Below, piece by piece: positions 19,901 to 27,730 of a stretch of DNA of 64,000 nucleotides (position 1 is its first letter; each line of letters begins with the position of its first letter). This DNA is from DATMER01 sp035556715. Lineage in GTDB: Bacteria > Acidobacteriota > Thermoanaerobaculia > Multivoradales > UBA5704. The notes below the pieces were generated by a model that was not told the origin of the DNA, made no database searches, and worked only from the letters and a program-made list of their open reading frames with translations. The DNA is taken from contig DATMER010000094.1 in assembly GCA_035556715.1 (NCBI GenBank), forward strand, positions 1 through 64,000, read 5' to 3'. A program made the position numbers and the translations under genes.

Positions 19901-22900
19901 CAGGGGCCGACGGGGCTCTGCATGGCCTGGCGTTGCGGCGGCCGGCTGGTGCGGGAGGAAGAGCCGAAGGATGATTTCGATCTGCGCGTGCTCGACGGCA
20001 ACTACTCGATGCTGCGCGTGGCGGAGCATTCGGCACAGGTGCCGAACGAGGGGCGCGAGCGCATCGAGAAACAGTTCAAGGGCGAGGGGGAGCAACTCAA
20101 CGTGCTGGTCTGCACGCCCACGCTCGAGCTCGGAGTCGACATCGGTACGCTCGACGCGGTCCTCATGCGCAATGTGCCGCCGACCGCCGCCAACTATTGG
20201 CAGCGCGCGGGACGCGCGGGGCGTCGCCACCGGATGGCGGTCGACCTCACCTACGCCCAGGCCACCGGCTTCGATCAAGCCTACTTCCGGGAGCCGCTGA
20301 AGCTGCTCAGCGACCAAGTGGAGCCCCCGCGCTTCAACCTCAAGAACGAGGTGATGATTCGCAAGCACGTCCACGCGACCGTGCTGACGGCTCTGCACGG
20401 CGTTGCCAGGAGGTCTGATCGCGAGACGCGAGAGACGATCGAGGATACGCTCGGGCGCTGCTTCCCACCCACGCTCCGGAATTACCTGTTCACCCCCGGC
20501 GGCGATGTCCTGGCCGAGGTTCGCGATGTCAGCGAGCTCGGCTCGATTATCGCGGCCCATCGCGGCCCGGTGCTCGCTGCTGTGAAGCGGGCCTTCACCC
20601 AGGCATGGCCCGAGGAGGATGCGGCGGCCGTGGCGGAAGCCCTTCTCGATCGATTGGTCGCCGAGATGCCGACCTCCCTCCAGACCGTCCTCCGGCGCTT
20701 CAAGCGGCGTCTCGACTGGGCGCTGGGCGAGTTGCAACGGCTCGGCGCCGTGAAGTTGAAGAAGGGTGATCTCGACCCCGAGGACAAGGCCCACGAGCGC
20801 CGCTGCGAGAAGGTGATCGCCCGGCTCAAGGGTACCTACTCTTCCACTCGCCGCAAGGCGCAAGGCGGCCCGGATGACTCCGACACGATGGGAGCCCTGG
20901 CTCGCGAGGGCTTCCTGCCAGGCTACGGTCTCGAGTCGGGGAGCATAATCGGAACGGCGGAACCGCCGCGCATGACACAGGGCCTGGACGACTTCGACCT
21001 GCCGCGGCCGCCGGCGCTGGCGCTGCGCGAGTACGTGCCCGGCAACGCGATCTACGCCAACGGCTTCCGCTTCGTGCCGCGTCGCTTCCTCCTCACGCCC
21101 GAGGAGACGATGCGTTTCAGCGTGGTCGTTGACCAGCAGGTGGTGCAGGAGCTGGGCACGGACACGGCCATGGCGCCGCTCGCGGAGCAGGAGCTGCGTG
21201 CGGTACCGGTGTGCGACGTGATCATGCCCTCGCAATCCCAGATTTCGGACGAAGAGGAGTTCCGCTTCCAGATGCCCGTGGCGGTCTACGGCAGCGACCG
21301 TGGCTACCACCGAGGCGGTACCGCCTGGACCTGGGGAGGGCTCGACATCCGGTTCCGGCACGGAGTGCAGTTGCGCCTCGTCAATGTGGGACCGCGCAAG
21401 GAGGTCGAGCAGACGCGGCTCGGCTTTCCGTTGTGCCTGGCTTGCGGGCAGTCGCACTCACCCTTTGCGAGCACGAAATCTCGCCAAGAGTTCGAGAAGC
21501 TGCACCTGGAGCGCTGCAGGCATGTCGTGCAATCCACGGGCTTCTTCGCGGATGTCGAAGTGGACGTCCTGGGCCTGCACGATGTGGAGGACCGGAAGGT
21601 GGGCTTCAGCCTCGTCGAGGCCCTGCGGATGGGAGCGGCGCGGGTGCTCGACATGGAGATCGAGGACCTCCAGGTGCTCGCGCTCGGGCACGTCGGCGAA
21701 GACGCCTGCGATGTGCTCCTCTACGACCCGATGCCTGGCGGATCGGGACTCCTCGAACATCTCGCCGAGCGATGGGAGGAGGTGCGGAACGCAGCGCTCG
21801 AGCTCCTCACGCAGTGTCCAGGGGCCTGCGAATCCTCGTGCGTGGACTGCCTGCAAACCTACCGCAACCGTTTCTATCACCGATACCTGGACAGGCAAGT
21901 CGCGGCCCAGATCCTCGGCGCCAACACTGACTGCCTCGTCGAGGTGTATCCGATCCCGGAGAACCTGCCGAAGACCCTGTCGACGGCCGGACAGAGCCAG
22001 ACCTGGATCGAAAGCCGCTTCAAACAGTTCCTGAGTGAGGCGGGCCTCCCTGCGCCGCTCTGCCAGCACCACATCGATCTCGGTGCCGGCTTCGGTGGAA
22101 CGATCCCGGACTTCTTCTACGGCGGCGAGGACGAGGAAGAGAAGGGCATCTGCGTCTACCTCGACGGCATGGCGGGGCACATCCACGGCAACCCAGAGCA
22201 GGCAGAGAAAGACTCGGCCATCCGGGCCAAGCTCGACAACCTCGGCTACGAGGTGGTCGTGGTGAGATCGTTTGAGCTCGACGACAAGGACGCAGTCGTG
22301 CGGGCCATCTCGCGCATCGCCAAGCACTTGGTGGGGAAAGAAAAGCAGCGAGCGGTGAGGAACGATACATCCTGGTTCGATCGAGTCGTTGCCGTAGGCG
22401 CGCTTTCGCCTGGCCCGGAGGCAGCCGTCCGAAGCTCCTCTGAATCCGCTGAAGCCAGCATGGCACTCCTTCGGTTCGTTAAGCCAGAGCCGGAACAAAG
22501 GTATGTCACGTGCGTGCCGTTCGTCCCTCTCAAGGCCGCCGCGGGTGCCTTTGGCGAAGGGCAGTACATTGAGGAGGATGGCTTCGAGTGGATCGAGATC
22601 GACTCGCGCCACCGCCTGCGCCCCGGGATGTTCGTTGCCCAGGTGGTCGGCAAATCCATGGAGCCCATGATCCCCAATGGCGCCTTATGCCTCTTCCGTT
22701 CCCCGGTCGAAGGCACAAATCAGGGTAGGACCGTGCTCGTCCGGCTCTTGGACGCTGTTGATCCCGAGACGGGCGAGCGCTTCACCGTCAAGCGTTACGA
22801 CAGTGAGAAGGCGAAAGATGGCGACTCGTGGCGTCATGAGAGGATCACACTGACGCCGGTGAATACTGCCTTCGAACCCATCGTGCTGACCGGTGCGGAT

Positions 22901-22963
22901 GCAGGTGAGCTGCGGGTCGTTGCCGAACTGGTCGAGGTTCTGGGCGGAGAGTTGACGCGCTGA
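16946..22963 (+). CDS. DEAH helicase-DUF1998-nuclease-S24 protein (DruE/DrmA-B-like)
   Basis: 2005 residues, starting three bases after the methylase stop. The N-terminal helicase has GTGSGKT (about residue 112), DEAH (about 266) and SAT (about 303). The second lobe has GVDIGTLDAV (about 1064) and QRAGRAGRR. Cys-rich zinc sites lie between the lobes (about 513 and 607-650). The DUF1998 segment (about 1490-1660) ends in the typical CPGACESSCVDCLQTYRN. A Vsr/DUF559-like PD-(D/E)XK region follows (about 1690-1790; IPDFF and CVYLDG). The last ~155 residues are a LexA/UmuD-type S24 domain with Ser1904 in GKSMEP, Lys1949 in FTVKRYD and a likely Ala1866-Gly1867 cut site. The helicase-DUF1998 layout matches Druantia DruE or a DISARM DrmA-DrmB fusion. 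The S24 tail suggests control by DNA damage. The domain order is visible; regulation is inferred. Confidence 0.8.
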   Translation: MALNPIAFTERVVDDFLHYQLTTYPLADPDLYAQLRALLELEETRKTPLRKGPFVSLSRPFKPGATVAELVADGVFHPQMRAVVPYEQLRKQQEEAIRAMQAGRTTLVSTGTGSGKTEAFLYPIISRCLELQDAGAPPGVLAVIVYPMNALAEDQLDRLRGLLAGRGISFGMYIGKTPDEESQVRGERMPAGTTNAAYHERLRQIRETGQALTLLAPEERASRKAMRADGGQPRILLTNVKQLELLLTRGKDVGIFAGAPLEFLVFDEAHTFRGAQGAETACLVRRLRTFCGKEAHQVRHVATSATLADPEGSIEPAKDFARRFFGVDAEQVEVVREIYDELRWNERRHVPDGPPADAHAVLAALLKAVDAPDHEVAEAISAQLVALGGARLRREGWQASLASQLAGNELVYQLACALNKPRALAEFPDLLAEKLGRPVPEAEILAWLALGAACGRGGHDPLLRPVVHSFVRGVGGAVVTFSGPAAATRLWLSGEDADAELDEDFWRFPLITCTTCGQHYYLTWVKDFSLKARVKAGPTGGDRVGTTRVWEHLPEETGGTRVIFVDRLVVRPDEDEDAEEVDEDGDVLPPADHELDHPRLYPLFVCSHCGSLQEERTAACAACNAQNTQVPVQAVRTKEDLPGLLHSCVACQALGKRPRGGSYREPARPVRAVSVSDVHVLAQSMVHLSERPRLLVFADNRQDAAFQAGWMRDHARRFRLRALVAQQIEAGAATIGDVVYALDDLLDKDRELSRALLPEVWQVVPFDESGTKHREERLYFLRIQVLRELATGVKQRLGLEPWGRLKVGYRGVTTDLPLVPKWAGKLGVTEDALAEGIAALLDHLRRIRVLHDAATALFEKMWNSGDKEVQYGYLPTFTGGPRGVKLSRGPSDVPARVTQWIGSRPTQVWNAVAGWGVPGREIESFLKELWDGLCKQKVLVPVNLSGWGKQLKGSAGTYQIDSSKLTLSPHSGRYRCEKCRRTTIRQGPTGLCMAWRCGGRLVREEEPKDDFDLRVLDGNYSMLRVAEHSAQVPNEGRERIEKQFKGEGEQLNVLVCTPTLELGVDIGTLDAVLMRNVPPTAANYWQRAGRAGRRHRMAVDLTYAQATGFDQAYFREPLKLLSDQVEPPRFNLKNEVMIRKHVHATVLTALHGVARRSDRETRETIEDTLGRCFPPTLRNYLFTPGGDVLAEVRDVSELGSIIAAHRGPVLAAVKRAFTQAWPEEDAAAVAEALLDRLVAEMPTSLQTVLRRFKRRLDWALGELQRLGAVKLKKGDLDPEDKAHERRCEKVIARLKGTYSSTRRKAQGGPDDSDTMGALAREGFLPGYGLESGSIIGTAEPPRMTQGLDDFDLPRPPALALREYVPGNAIYANGFRFVPRRFLLTPEETMRFSVVVDQQVVQELGTDTAMAPLAEQELRAVPVCDVIMPSQSQISDEEEFRFQMPVAVYGSDRGYHRGGTAWTWGGLDIRFRHGVQLRLVNVGPRKEVEQTRLGFPLCLACGQSHSPFASTKSRQEFEKLHLERCRHVVQSTGFFADVEVDVLGLHDVEDRKVGFSLVEALRMGAARVLDMEIEDLQVLALGHVGEDACDVLLYDPMPGGSGLLEHLAERWEEVRNAALELLTQCPGACESSCVDCLQTYRNRFYHRYLDRQVAAQILGANTDCLVEVYPIPENLPKTLSTAGQSQTWIESRFKQFLSEAGLPAPLCQHHIDLGAGFGGTIPDFFYGGEDEEEKGICVYLDGMAGHIHGNPEQAEKDSAIRAKLDNLGYEVVVVRSFELDDKDAVVRAISRIAKHLVGKEKQRAVRNDTSWFDRVVAVGALSPGPEAAVRSSSESAEASMALLRFVKPEPEQRYVTCVPFVPLKAAAGAFGEGQYIEEDGFEWIEIDSRHRLRPGMFVAQVVGKSMEPMIPNGALCLFRSPVEGTNQGRTVLVRLLDAVDPETGERFTVKRYDSEKAKDGDSWRHERITLTPVNTAFEPIVLTGADAGELRVVAELVEVLGGELTR

Positions 22964-23056
22964 ATTCGCTTGATCGGGCAACGTGCCACGCTCTCTCGGC
23001 ATATTCCCGCCCTACGAGGCGTTATCTCCTCGTGACATTTGCGAGGGATGGAATAC

Positions 23057-23878
23057 ATGCTGAAGACAATCCTTGCACTCGATGCCGCCTGGACAGCGAC
23101 CGAACCGAGCGGAGTTGCGCTCGTGCAGGGCGATCATGCCGAGTGGCGCTGCCTGACCGTAGCGCCAAGTTACGATGAATTCTTTGCGCAGGCCGGAGGT
23201 TTGCAGACAGATTGGTCATCCAAGAAGTTCGCCGGGGCTCTGCCGGATGTACCGCGTCTGTTGAGCGCCGCTCGTTCCCTTGCCGGTCGACCTGTCGACC
23301 TCATCACGGTGGATATGCCCATGGCGACTGTTTCATTTTCGTCACGCCGTGCTGCCGACATAGCGGTCTCCGTTGAGTTTGGTTCTCGCTGGTGCTCTAC
23401 GCATACTCCGAGCCTGACGCGCCCGGGACCACTCGGAGCCAAGTTATCTTCGGCGGCTCAGGCCAGCGGTTACAAACTCGCCACGGTCGCGACCCAAGCC
23501 GCTGAGGTCAACCGGCTCGTTGAGGTATACCCGCATCCTGCGTTACTTTCCTTGCTTCAGCGTGATCGCCGGGTATCTTACAAGGTCGGTAAGTCTGGAA
23601 GGTACTGGCCTGACCTCGATCGCACAGATCGCATCCATGCCTTGCTGGGAGTGTTCAACTCCATTTACCGAGCCCTCGAGAAGGTGTTTGGTCCTTTGGG
23701 TTTTGATGTACCTGCCCCCGAGGACATTCCCGCGTTGGCGCACCTCAAGCGATATGAAGACGCCTTGGATGCCTTGGCCTGCGCCTGGGTCGGAGTTGAG
23801 TATCTCAAGGGTCGAACCGTTGCTTTGGGAGATGAGACAGCGGCGATCTGGTGCCCAGCCGATGTCGTGCACGGTTGA
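23057..23878 (+). CDS. DUF429 predicted RNase H-fold nuclease
   Basis: 273 residues from ATG 23057, chosen because GAGGG lies nine bases upstream; ATG 23048 and TTG 23039 are alternatives. The acidic residues expected of an RNase H fold are visible: Asp in ILALDAAW, Asp in LITVDMPMA, Glu in LVEVYPHPALL, and Asp in the C-terminal DALDALACAW. DUF429 proteins are predicted nucleases with few studied members and are often found near defence genes. The gene follows the 2005-residue helicase in the same direction after about 90 bases, so it may be the last member of the anti-phage operon. Confidence 0.75.
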   Translation: MLKTILALDAAWTATEPSGVALVQGDHAEWRCLTVAPSYDEFFAQAGGLQTDWSSKKFAGALPDVPRLLSAARSLAGRPVDLITVDMPMATVSFSSRRAADIAVSVEFGSRWCSTHTPSLTRPGPLGAKLSSAAQASGYKLATVATQAAEVNRLVEVYPHPALLSLLQRDRRVSYKVGKSGRYWPDLDRTDRIHALLGVFNSIYRALEKVFGPLGFDVPAPEDIPALAHLKRYEDALDALACAWVGVEYLKGRTVALGDETAAIWCPADVVHG

Positions 23879-23880
23879 TA

Positions 23881-23985
23881 GGGCGGACCGAGGCTGAGGT
23901 GGCAGCCGAGGACGAAGCCGCCTTCGAGGGCCTCGGTAAGGCGATCCGGGCGGCCGGTCTCCGGAATGCAGGGCGGCGTGCGTGA
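23881..23985 (+). pseudogene. Antitoxin remnant
   Basis: The frame reads TEAEVAAEDEAAFEG and stops at TGA 23983. This resembles the EAVAEDEAALDDQTQTVM core of the antitoxin-like remnant at 60904-61091. No start codon or toxin partner remains. It sits just 3' of the DUF429 gene and converges on the ParE toxin gene. The call rests on this internal resemblance and is weak. Confidence 0.3.
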
Positions 23986-23993
23986 ACCACGCC

Positions 23994-24293
23994 TCACTGC
24001 CGGTCGGTCCAGTAGCCTTCCCGCCTCTTGTCGTGCGCAACTGCCAGAACTCTCACCACACGTCCAACGACACGGTAGAACAAACTGTATGGATAGCGGT
24101 TGAAGACGTATCGGCGGGTCCCGGCTTTGAAGAACGGCCATCGATCGGGCGCGATCGAGACCTGCTCGACGGCATGTCTCAGTTCAGCGAGAAACCCATC
24201 TTCCGCTGAAAGGCTTCGTTCGCGGTACCAGGCACAAGCTTCTCTGATTTCCCGGCGAGCGCCGGGGTGGAATTCTACCAGGCTACGAGCCAC
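23994..24293 (-). CDS. RelE/ParE-family toxin
   Basis: 99 residues with the compact RelE/ParE pattern: an N-terminal EFHPGARREIREACAWY helix start, a central helix, then the beta-hairpin core RRYVFNRYPYSLFYRV and RVVRVLAVAHDKR. ParE-type toxins inhibit gyrase and RelE-type toxins cut mRNA on ribosomes; the sequence does not decide between them. Its start overlaps the last 11 bases of the antitoxin gene, the usual antitoxin-first order. Confidence 0.85.
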   Translation of the reverse strand: MARSLVEFHPGARREIREACAWYRERSLSAEDGFLAELRHAVEQVSIAPDRWPFFKAGTRRYVFNRYPYSLFYRVVGRVVRVLAVAHDKRREGYWTDRQ

Positions 24294-24528
24294 CGCGCTC
24301 CCGCTGGAGCTCTGCCCACAGCTCCTCCCAGGGTATGCCCCTCACCGTGCCAGCTTCCAGTTCAGCCGCCCGGCGGTCGAGCTCTGCAACGAAGTCGGCC
24401 TCTTCCTCGAGGTCCTCGACTTCGAGGCTCTTGAGAAGGACTTCGACGACCTCGGCGCGACCGTGCTCGTCGAGCTTGAGGGCCTTCTCGACGACTTCCT
24501 TCACAGGTGCTCTCATGGTGTCGGGCAT
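24283..24528 (-). CDS. Antitoxin of the ParE module
   Basis: 81 residues from ATG 24528, with ATG 24513 as a shorter alternative. A longer in-frame start at 24588 exists, but the added residues look unlike the family. The sequence EVVEKALKLDEHGRAEVVEVLLKSLE matches the small helical 'addiction module component' antitoxins. The acidic middle and the Trp-containing tail (PWEELWAEL) would wrap the toxin. It overlaps the toxin gene and probably autoregulates the pair. Confidence 0.75.
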   Translation of the reverse strand: MPDTMRAPVKEVVEKALKLDEHGRAEVVEVLLKSLEVEDLEEEADFVAELDRRAAELEAGTVRGIPWEELWAELQRERGGS

Positions 24529-24705
24529 CCTCGTCCGCGTCTCCCTGACTTCAGGATACTCGACCCGGCCGGCGAGGAAAAGGCTCACCGTGCTGCGGAG
24601 GCGCCCCGGCTGGGGAAGCGGCCCCGTTGCGGAGCGGACGGGGGCGTTGATGGGCAGACATCGTCAGACAGGGGCTGTTGAGGGATAATGCGCCTTGGCC
24701 GGCCG

Positions 24706-26279
24706 CTAGTGACTCTCTGCCCCGGCTGGCTGGCTCCAAGCGTTGACGGCCCGCAGCCAAGCGATGACGGATTTCCAACCAAGACGCAGTTGGTCTACCA
24801 AACGTTCCCCAGGGGCGGTGAAGTGCTGTAACTCCTCATAGAATGAGGAACTTACAGCGGTTCGAACCTGCCCATCCCTGACCTCCAATCCTGCCGGAAA
24901 CAGTAGAGTCTGGAACCTCTGACGCTGGTCGAGGTTGGCTTCCAGCCAGAGCCTCGGTGCGTCCAGGGAGACCTTCTCGGCGAAGTCGAGCACGGCTTCG
25001 ATGTCCAGCTCTTCGCTCCTGTGGTCGTGCTGGTCGATCTCGGCCAGGGCCATGGCCTCGTTCAGCTTGCCGAGCTGATCCTTGTAGGTGGCCTCGTCGA
25101 TGACCTTCTGGAAGATGAAGGCCTCGACGAGCTGGTCCTTGCGCCGCTTGAGGTCCGCCATCTTCCGCTCGGCCGCGGCCCGCAGGGCGGCGACGTCTTC
25201 CTTCCGGGCCTTCCAGACATCCAGGACGATGGTGCGGAAGAGGCTCACGAGCTCGGGGTGCGGCCGGAGGCGCTCCAGAGGCTGACGAATTGAGCGTCCA
25301 GGTCGCGCCGCCGGACGTTCGTCTTGCGGCAGCGGGCCTTCGGCGGGCAGTGGTAGTAGGCATAGCGCTGGCGCCTGCCCTGAGACCAGGAGCCGGTGAG
25401 GGGCTTGCCGGAGTGGCCGCAGGTGGCGAAGCTCCGGAGCGGGAAGTCCGGGTTGTTGCGCTCCTTCGGCACGATCTCGCCTTTCGTGGCCAGGAGGCTC
25501 TGGCAGCGCCAGAAGGTGTCTTCGTCGACCAAGGCGGGCCAGTTGCCGACGGTCTCGATATCCCAGGTGCGCTGCACGATCCGGCCGATGTAGACGCGGT
25601 TGGTGAGCATCTCCCCCCACTTCTGCGGGGACAGCTCGCGGTCTTGCCGGGTGCGGAGACCCCGCTTGGTGAGTTCCTCGAGGACCTGTGCCTTGGAGTA
25701 GAGGCCGGTGGCGAAGCGCTCGAAGCCGAGCCTCACCAGCGGAGCGCGCTGAGGGTCGAGCTTCAGGGTCTTGCCGTCCGGCAGGTAGCCCAGAGGTGGC
25801 TTCCAGACCCATTGGCCGCGGCGCACGGCCTCCTGCATGCCGGCCTTGGTCCGCCCGCCCCGGACGTCGTTGTCGAACTGGGAGAGGGCCGCGAAGATGC
25901 CCTCCATGAACTTGCCGGCCGGAGTCTCGTCGATCGGCTGGCTTACCGCCCGCAGAGTCATGCCGAGCCCAGCCAGGTGCCGACGGATGATGGCGTGGTC
26001 AAAGGCGTCACGGGCGAAGCGGTCCACGTTGGTGACCACGAAGACGTGGATGTTCACGCGCCGCTTGTTCTGCTCGCGCAGATACGACAAGGCTGCCTGA
26101 AGCTCCGTGCGGTTGGCCGTCTTGGCGGACTCTCCCCGCTCCAAGAAGACCCGATCGACCTCCCAGCCGTTCAGCTTGCAGAAGGCTCGGCACTGCTCTT
26201 CTTGGACAGGGAGGGAGAGATTGTGGGTCTGCTCTTTGCTGCTGACGCGGCAGTAGATGATCGCCCGGAGTGAGGTCAT
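24706..26279 (-). pseudogene. Large serine recombinase, frameshifted
   Basis: The N-terminal frame (from ATG 26279) encodes a resolvase domain with the catalytic-serine motif IIYCRVSSKEQT, a VTNVDRFARD helix, a recombinase domain and the start of the zinc ribbon. It stops at 25245. The next frame continues with the expected coiled coil and C-terminal domain to 24706. The switch lies near 25277-25285. The 1574-base span needs one extra base for a full 525-codon gene, so a single-base deletion is the simplest reading. Large serine recombinases integrate and excise phages and islands between att sites. The ATG overlaps the stop of the 58-aa gene. Loss of the C-terminal domain would probably abolish directional integration. 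A sequencing error cannot be excluded. Confidence 0.8.
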
Positions 26280-26452
26280 CCCGAAGGCTCCTTGGCAGGA
26301 TGGGTGGTGGCCCTGTTCTTCTTGTTCAGAAAGCACGTCACCGTGATGTCGGCGAGGCCGTACAGCTCCTGGCGGAGGCGCTCAAGCTCGGCATCGGAGA
26401 GCCCGCGCCCTGCCTCGCCCAGGATCTTGCGGCACTCAGCAAGGGAAATCAT
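26276..26452 (-). CDS. 58-aa small protein coupled to serine recombinase
   Basis: Reads MISLAECRKILGEAG, then ...SDAELERLRQELYGLADIT and a short basic tail. It is an amphipathic helical peptide whose stop overlaps the recombinase start (GGATGA). Small proteins of this kind commonly precede serine recombinases in bacterial islands and may act as directionality factors or DNA-binding partners; that role is an inference. It is separated by one base from the 144-aa gene upstream, so three genes form one operon. Confidence 0.65.
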   Translation of the reverse strand: MISLAECRKILGEAGRGLSDAELERLRQELYGLADITVTCFLNKKNRATTHPAKEPSG

Positions 26453-26453
26453 A

Positions 26454-26888
26454 TCACAAATCCACGCCTGGTTTACGCCTTGAGGAAACTTTCGGGCGGC
26501 GGCGCACGGGCACTTGGTGGTGGTTGCGGTAGCGTTCGAGGACCTTGCAGATGCCCATGGAGGTCAGCGGGCCTCGACTCCCTCGGAAGACCGGTTCAGG
26601 CACGGCCCAGAGCCGGCACTCCGTGAGCCAGGCGATCAGCCGAGCTCCGAGATCGGTGGGCAGGACAACGAACCAGGTGAGGCCGTGCCGACGGACCGCG
26701 ACCAGGAGCTTGCCGCTGGTCATGGTGACGGCCGAGGCACGGAGGGTGGCGATCTCAACGGCGCTCAGACCCGCCGCGACGAGGGCCAGGAGGGCTCCAT
26801 CGCGCAGTCCGATGGCCTGGCCGGAACGCACCCGGCCAGGATCGATGCGGGTGAGAAGCTCGTGGGCGTGCTCGGGATCGAGGCGCAT
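26454..26888 (-). CDS. Integrase-like protein lacking catalytic Arg
   Basis: 144 residues. The segment LRDGALLALVAAGLSAVEIATL aligns by eye with box I of tyrosine recombinases, but Ser stands in place of the catalytic Arg (GLS for GLR). Nothing like the HxxR or Tyr motifs follows. It is therefore probably a catalytically dead integrase-fold protein, seen as an accessory beside serine recombinases. GGAG eight bases before ATG 26888 supports the start. It is one base from the 58-aa gene. Confidence 0.55.
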   Translation of the reverse strand: MRLDPEHAHELLTRIDPGRVRSGQAIGLRDGALLALVAAGLSAVEIATLRASAVTMTSGKLLVAVRRHGLTWFVVLPTDLGARLIAWLTECRLWAVPEPVFRGSRGPLTSMGICKVLERYRNHHQVPVRRRPKVSSRRKPGVDL

Positions 26889-27105
26889 CAGATCGGCTCC
26901 ATCCTGAGTGCCTTCTGGAAGAGTGGGTTCGACATTTGGCTCCTCCGTTCGTCGAAGGCAAGGTTGCCCTCAGGAGCGCAAGGCCTCCAAACTGCCGAGA
27001 AGCGGAGACGTGGCGTAAACAACACAATCCAAAGAAGATGGGAGACCCGCGAGGCAACGGAAATGCAGATCCTGAAATCTCTCATCTCCCAGAAGTCGGG
27101 CTCAC

Positions 27106-27435
27106 TCACCGCTGCAACGCCTCGGACTGCTGGGTTGTGGCGCAGCTCGTGGCCGTTCCCGGTCCGATCAGCAGCCGGTACGTTGAAAGCCGTCCCCGGC
27201 CGTGGTGGGAGACGGCGGAGAGCTCGCCACAGGCGACCAGGTCTTTGAGGATCTGCTTGATGCGGGTCCGCCCCACACGAGCTTCTTTCCGCAGCGTCGC
27301 CTGATCGGTGGTCCACTCGCCGCGCTGATCGCAGTTGAAGGCTACTGCGAGCAGAGTGACGAGACGGGGACCTCTTTGGGTCGAATGGTCCAGGACGGCA
27401 GTCACGTGTTCCAGGGACATGGGATAGGTCTCCAA
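27106..27435 (-). CDS. Winged helix-turn-helix DNA-binding protein
   Basis: 109 residues. The pattern DQRGEWTTDQATLRKEARVGRTRIKQILKDLVACGEL followed by GRGRLSTYRL is a classic winged HTH, with the recognition helix at RTRIKQILKDL and a glycine-rich wing. Phage and plasmid replication initiators and integrase regulators share this form. The 25-bp palindrome (27577-27601) and the repeat array (27731-27847) lie upstream and are candidate binding sites. The start could also be the second Met (residue 6). It heads the recombinase operon after a 217-base gap. Confidence 0.65.
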   Translation of the reverse strand: METYPMSLEHVTAVLDHSTQRGPRLVTLLAVAFNCDQRGEWTTDQATLRKEARVGRTRIKQILKDLVACGELSAVSHHGRGRLSTYRLLIGPGTATSCATTQQSEALQR

Positions 27436-27576
27436 GAATCGCGGCGCTCCATGCTGGGCGCAGCGCTTTCGAGAGCAGGTTGATCCTTCGAGCGCAAGAC
27501 CTCAAATCGGGGGACGGTGCAACCAGCGTGTAACTGCAAAAATCCACGAGAGATCGAGACTTTCGGCGGCTCAGGG

Positions 27577-27601
27577 ATTTGTCCTGATGATCAGGACAAA
27601 T
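27577..27601. promoter_or_regulatory. Perfect 25-bp palindrome
   Basis: Arms ATTTGTCCTGAT and ATCAGGACAAAT flank a single G. The dyad is AT-richer than its surroundings and lies about 140 bases upstream of the winged-helix gene. It is likely an operator for a dimeric regulator, or a recombination or partition site. There is no T run, so a terminator role is unlikely. Confidence 0.6.
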
Positions 27602-27663
27602 GGCGGGGTAAATACACCTCTTAGGCCGCTTTCCCGAGCTCCGCTCTAAAGCCGGCGCCCTGC

Positions 27664-27702
27664 GGCCCCGCCAGGGGCCGAGGCCGAAGGCCTCCTGTTT
27701 TT
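27664..27702 (+). terminator. Terminator-like double hairpin
   Basis: GGCCCC-GCCA-GGGGCC is followed directly by GAGGCC-GAA-GGCCTC and then CTG and five T. This has the form of a rho-independent terminator for the plus strand, although no plus-strand gene is seen upstream. It may insulate the repeat array. Confidence 0.4.
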
Positions 27703-27730
27703 GGGGGATAAGGGGGGGGAGAAGGGGGAC

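Noticed and set aside
19856..21457. Minus-strand frame of 533 codons under the DruE-like gene
   Set aside because: Shadow frame with no recognisable features; the plus-strand helicase motifs are intact across it.
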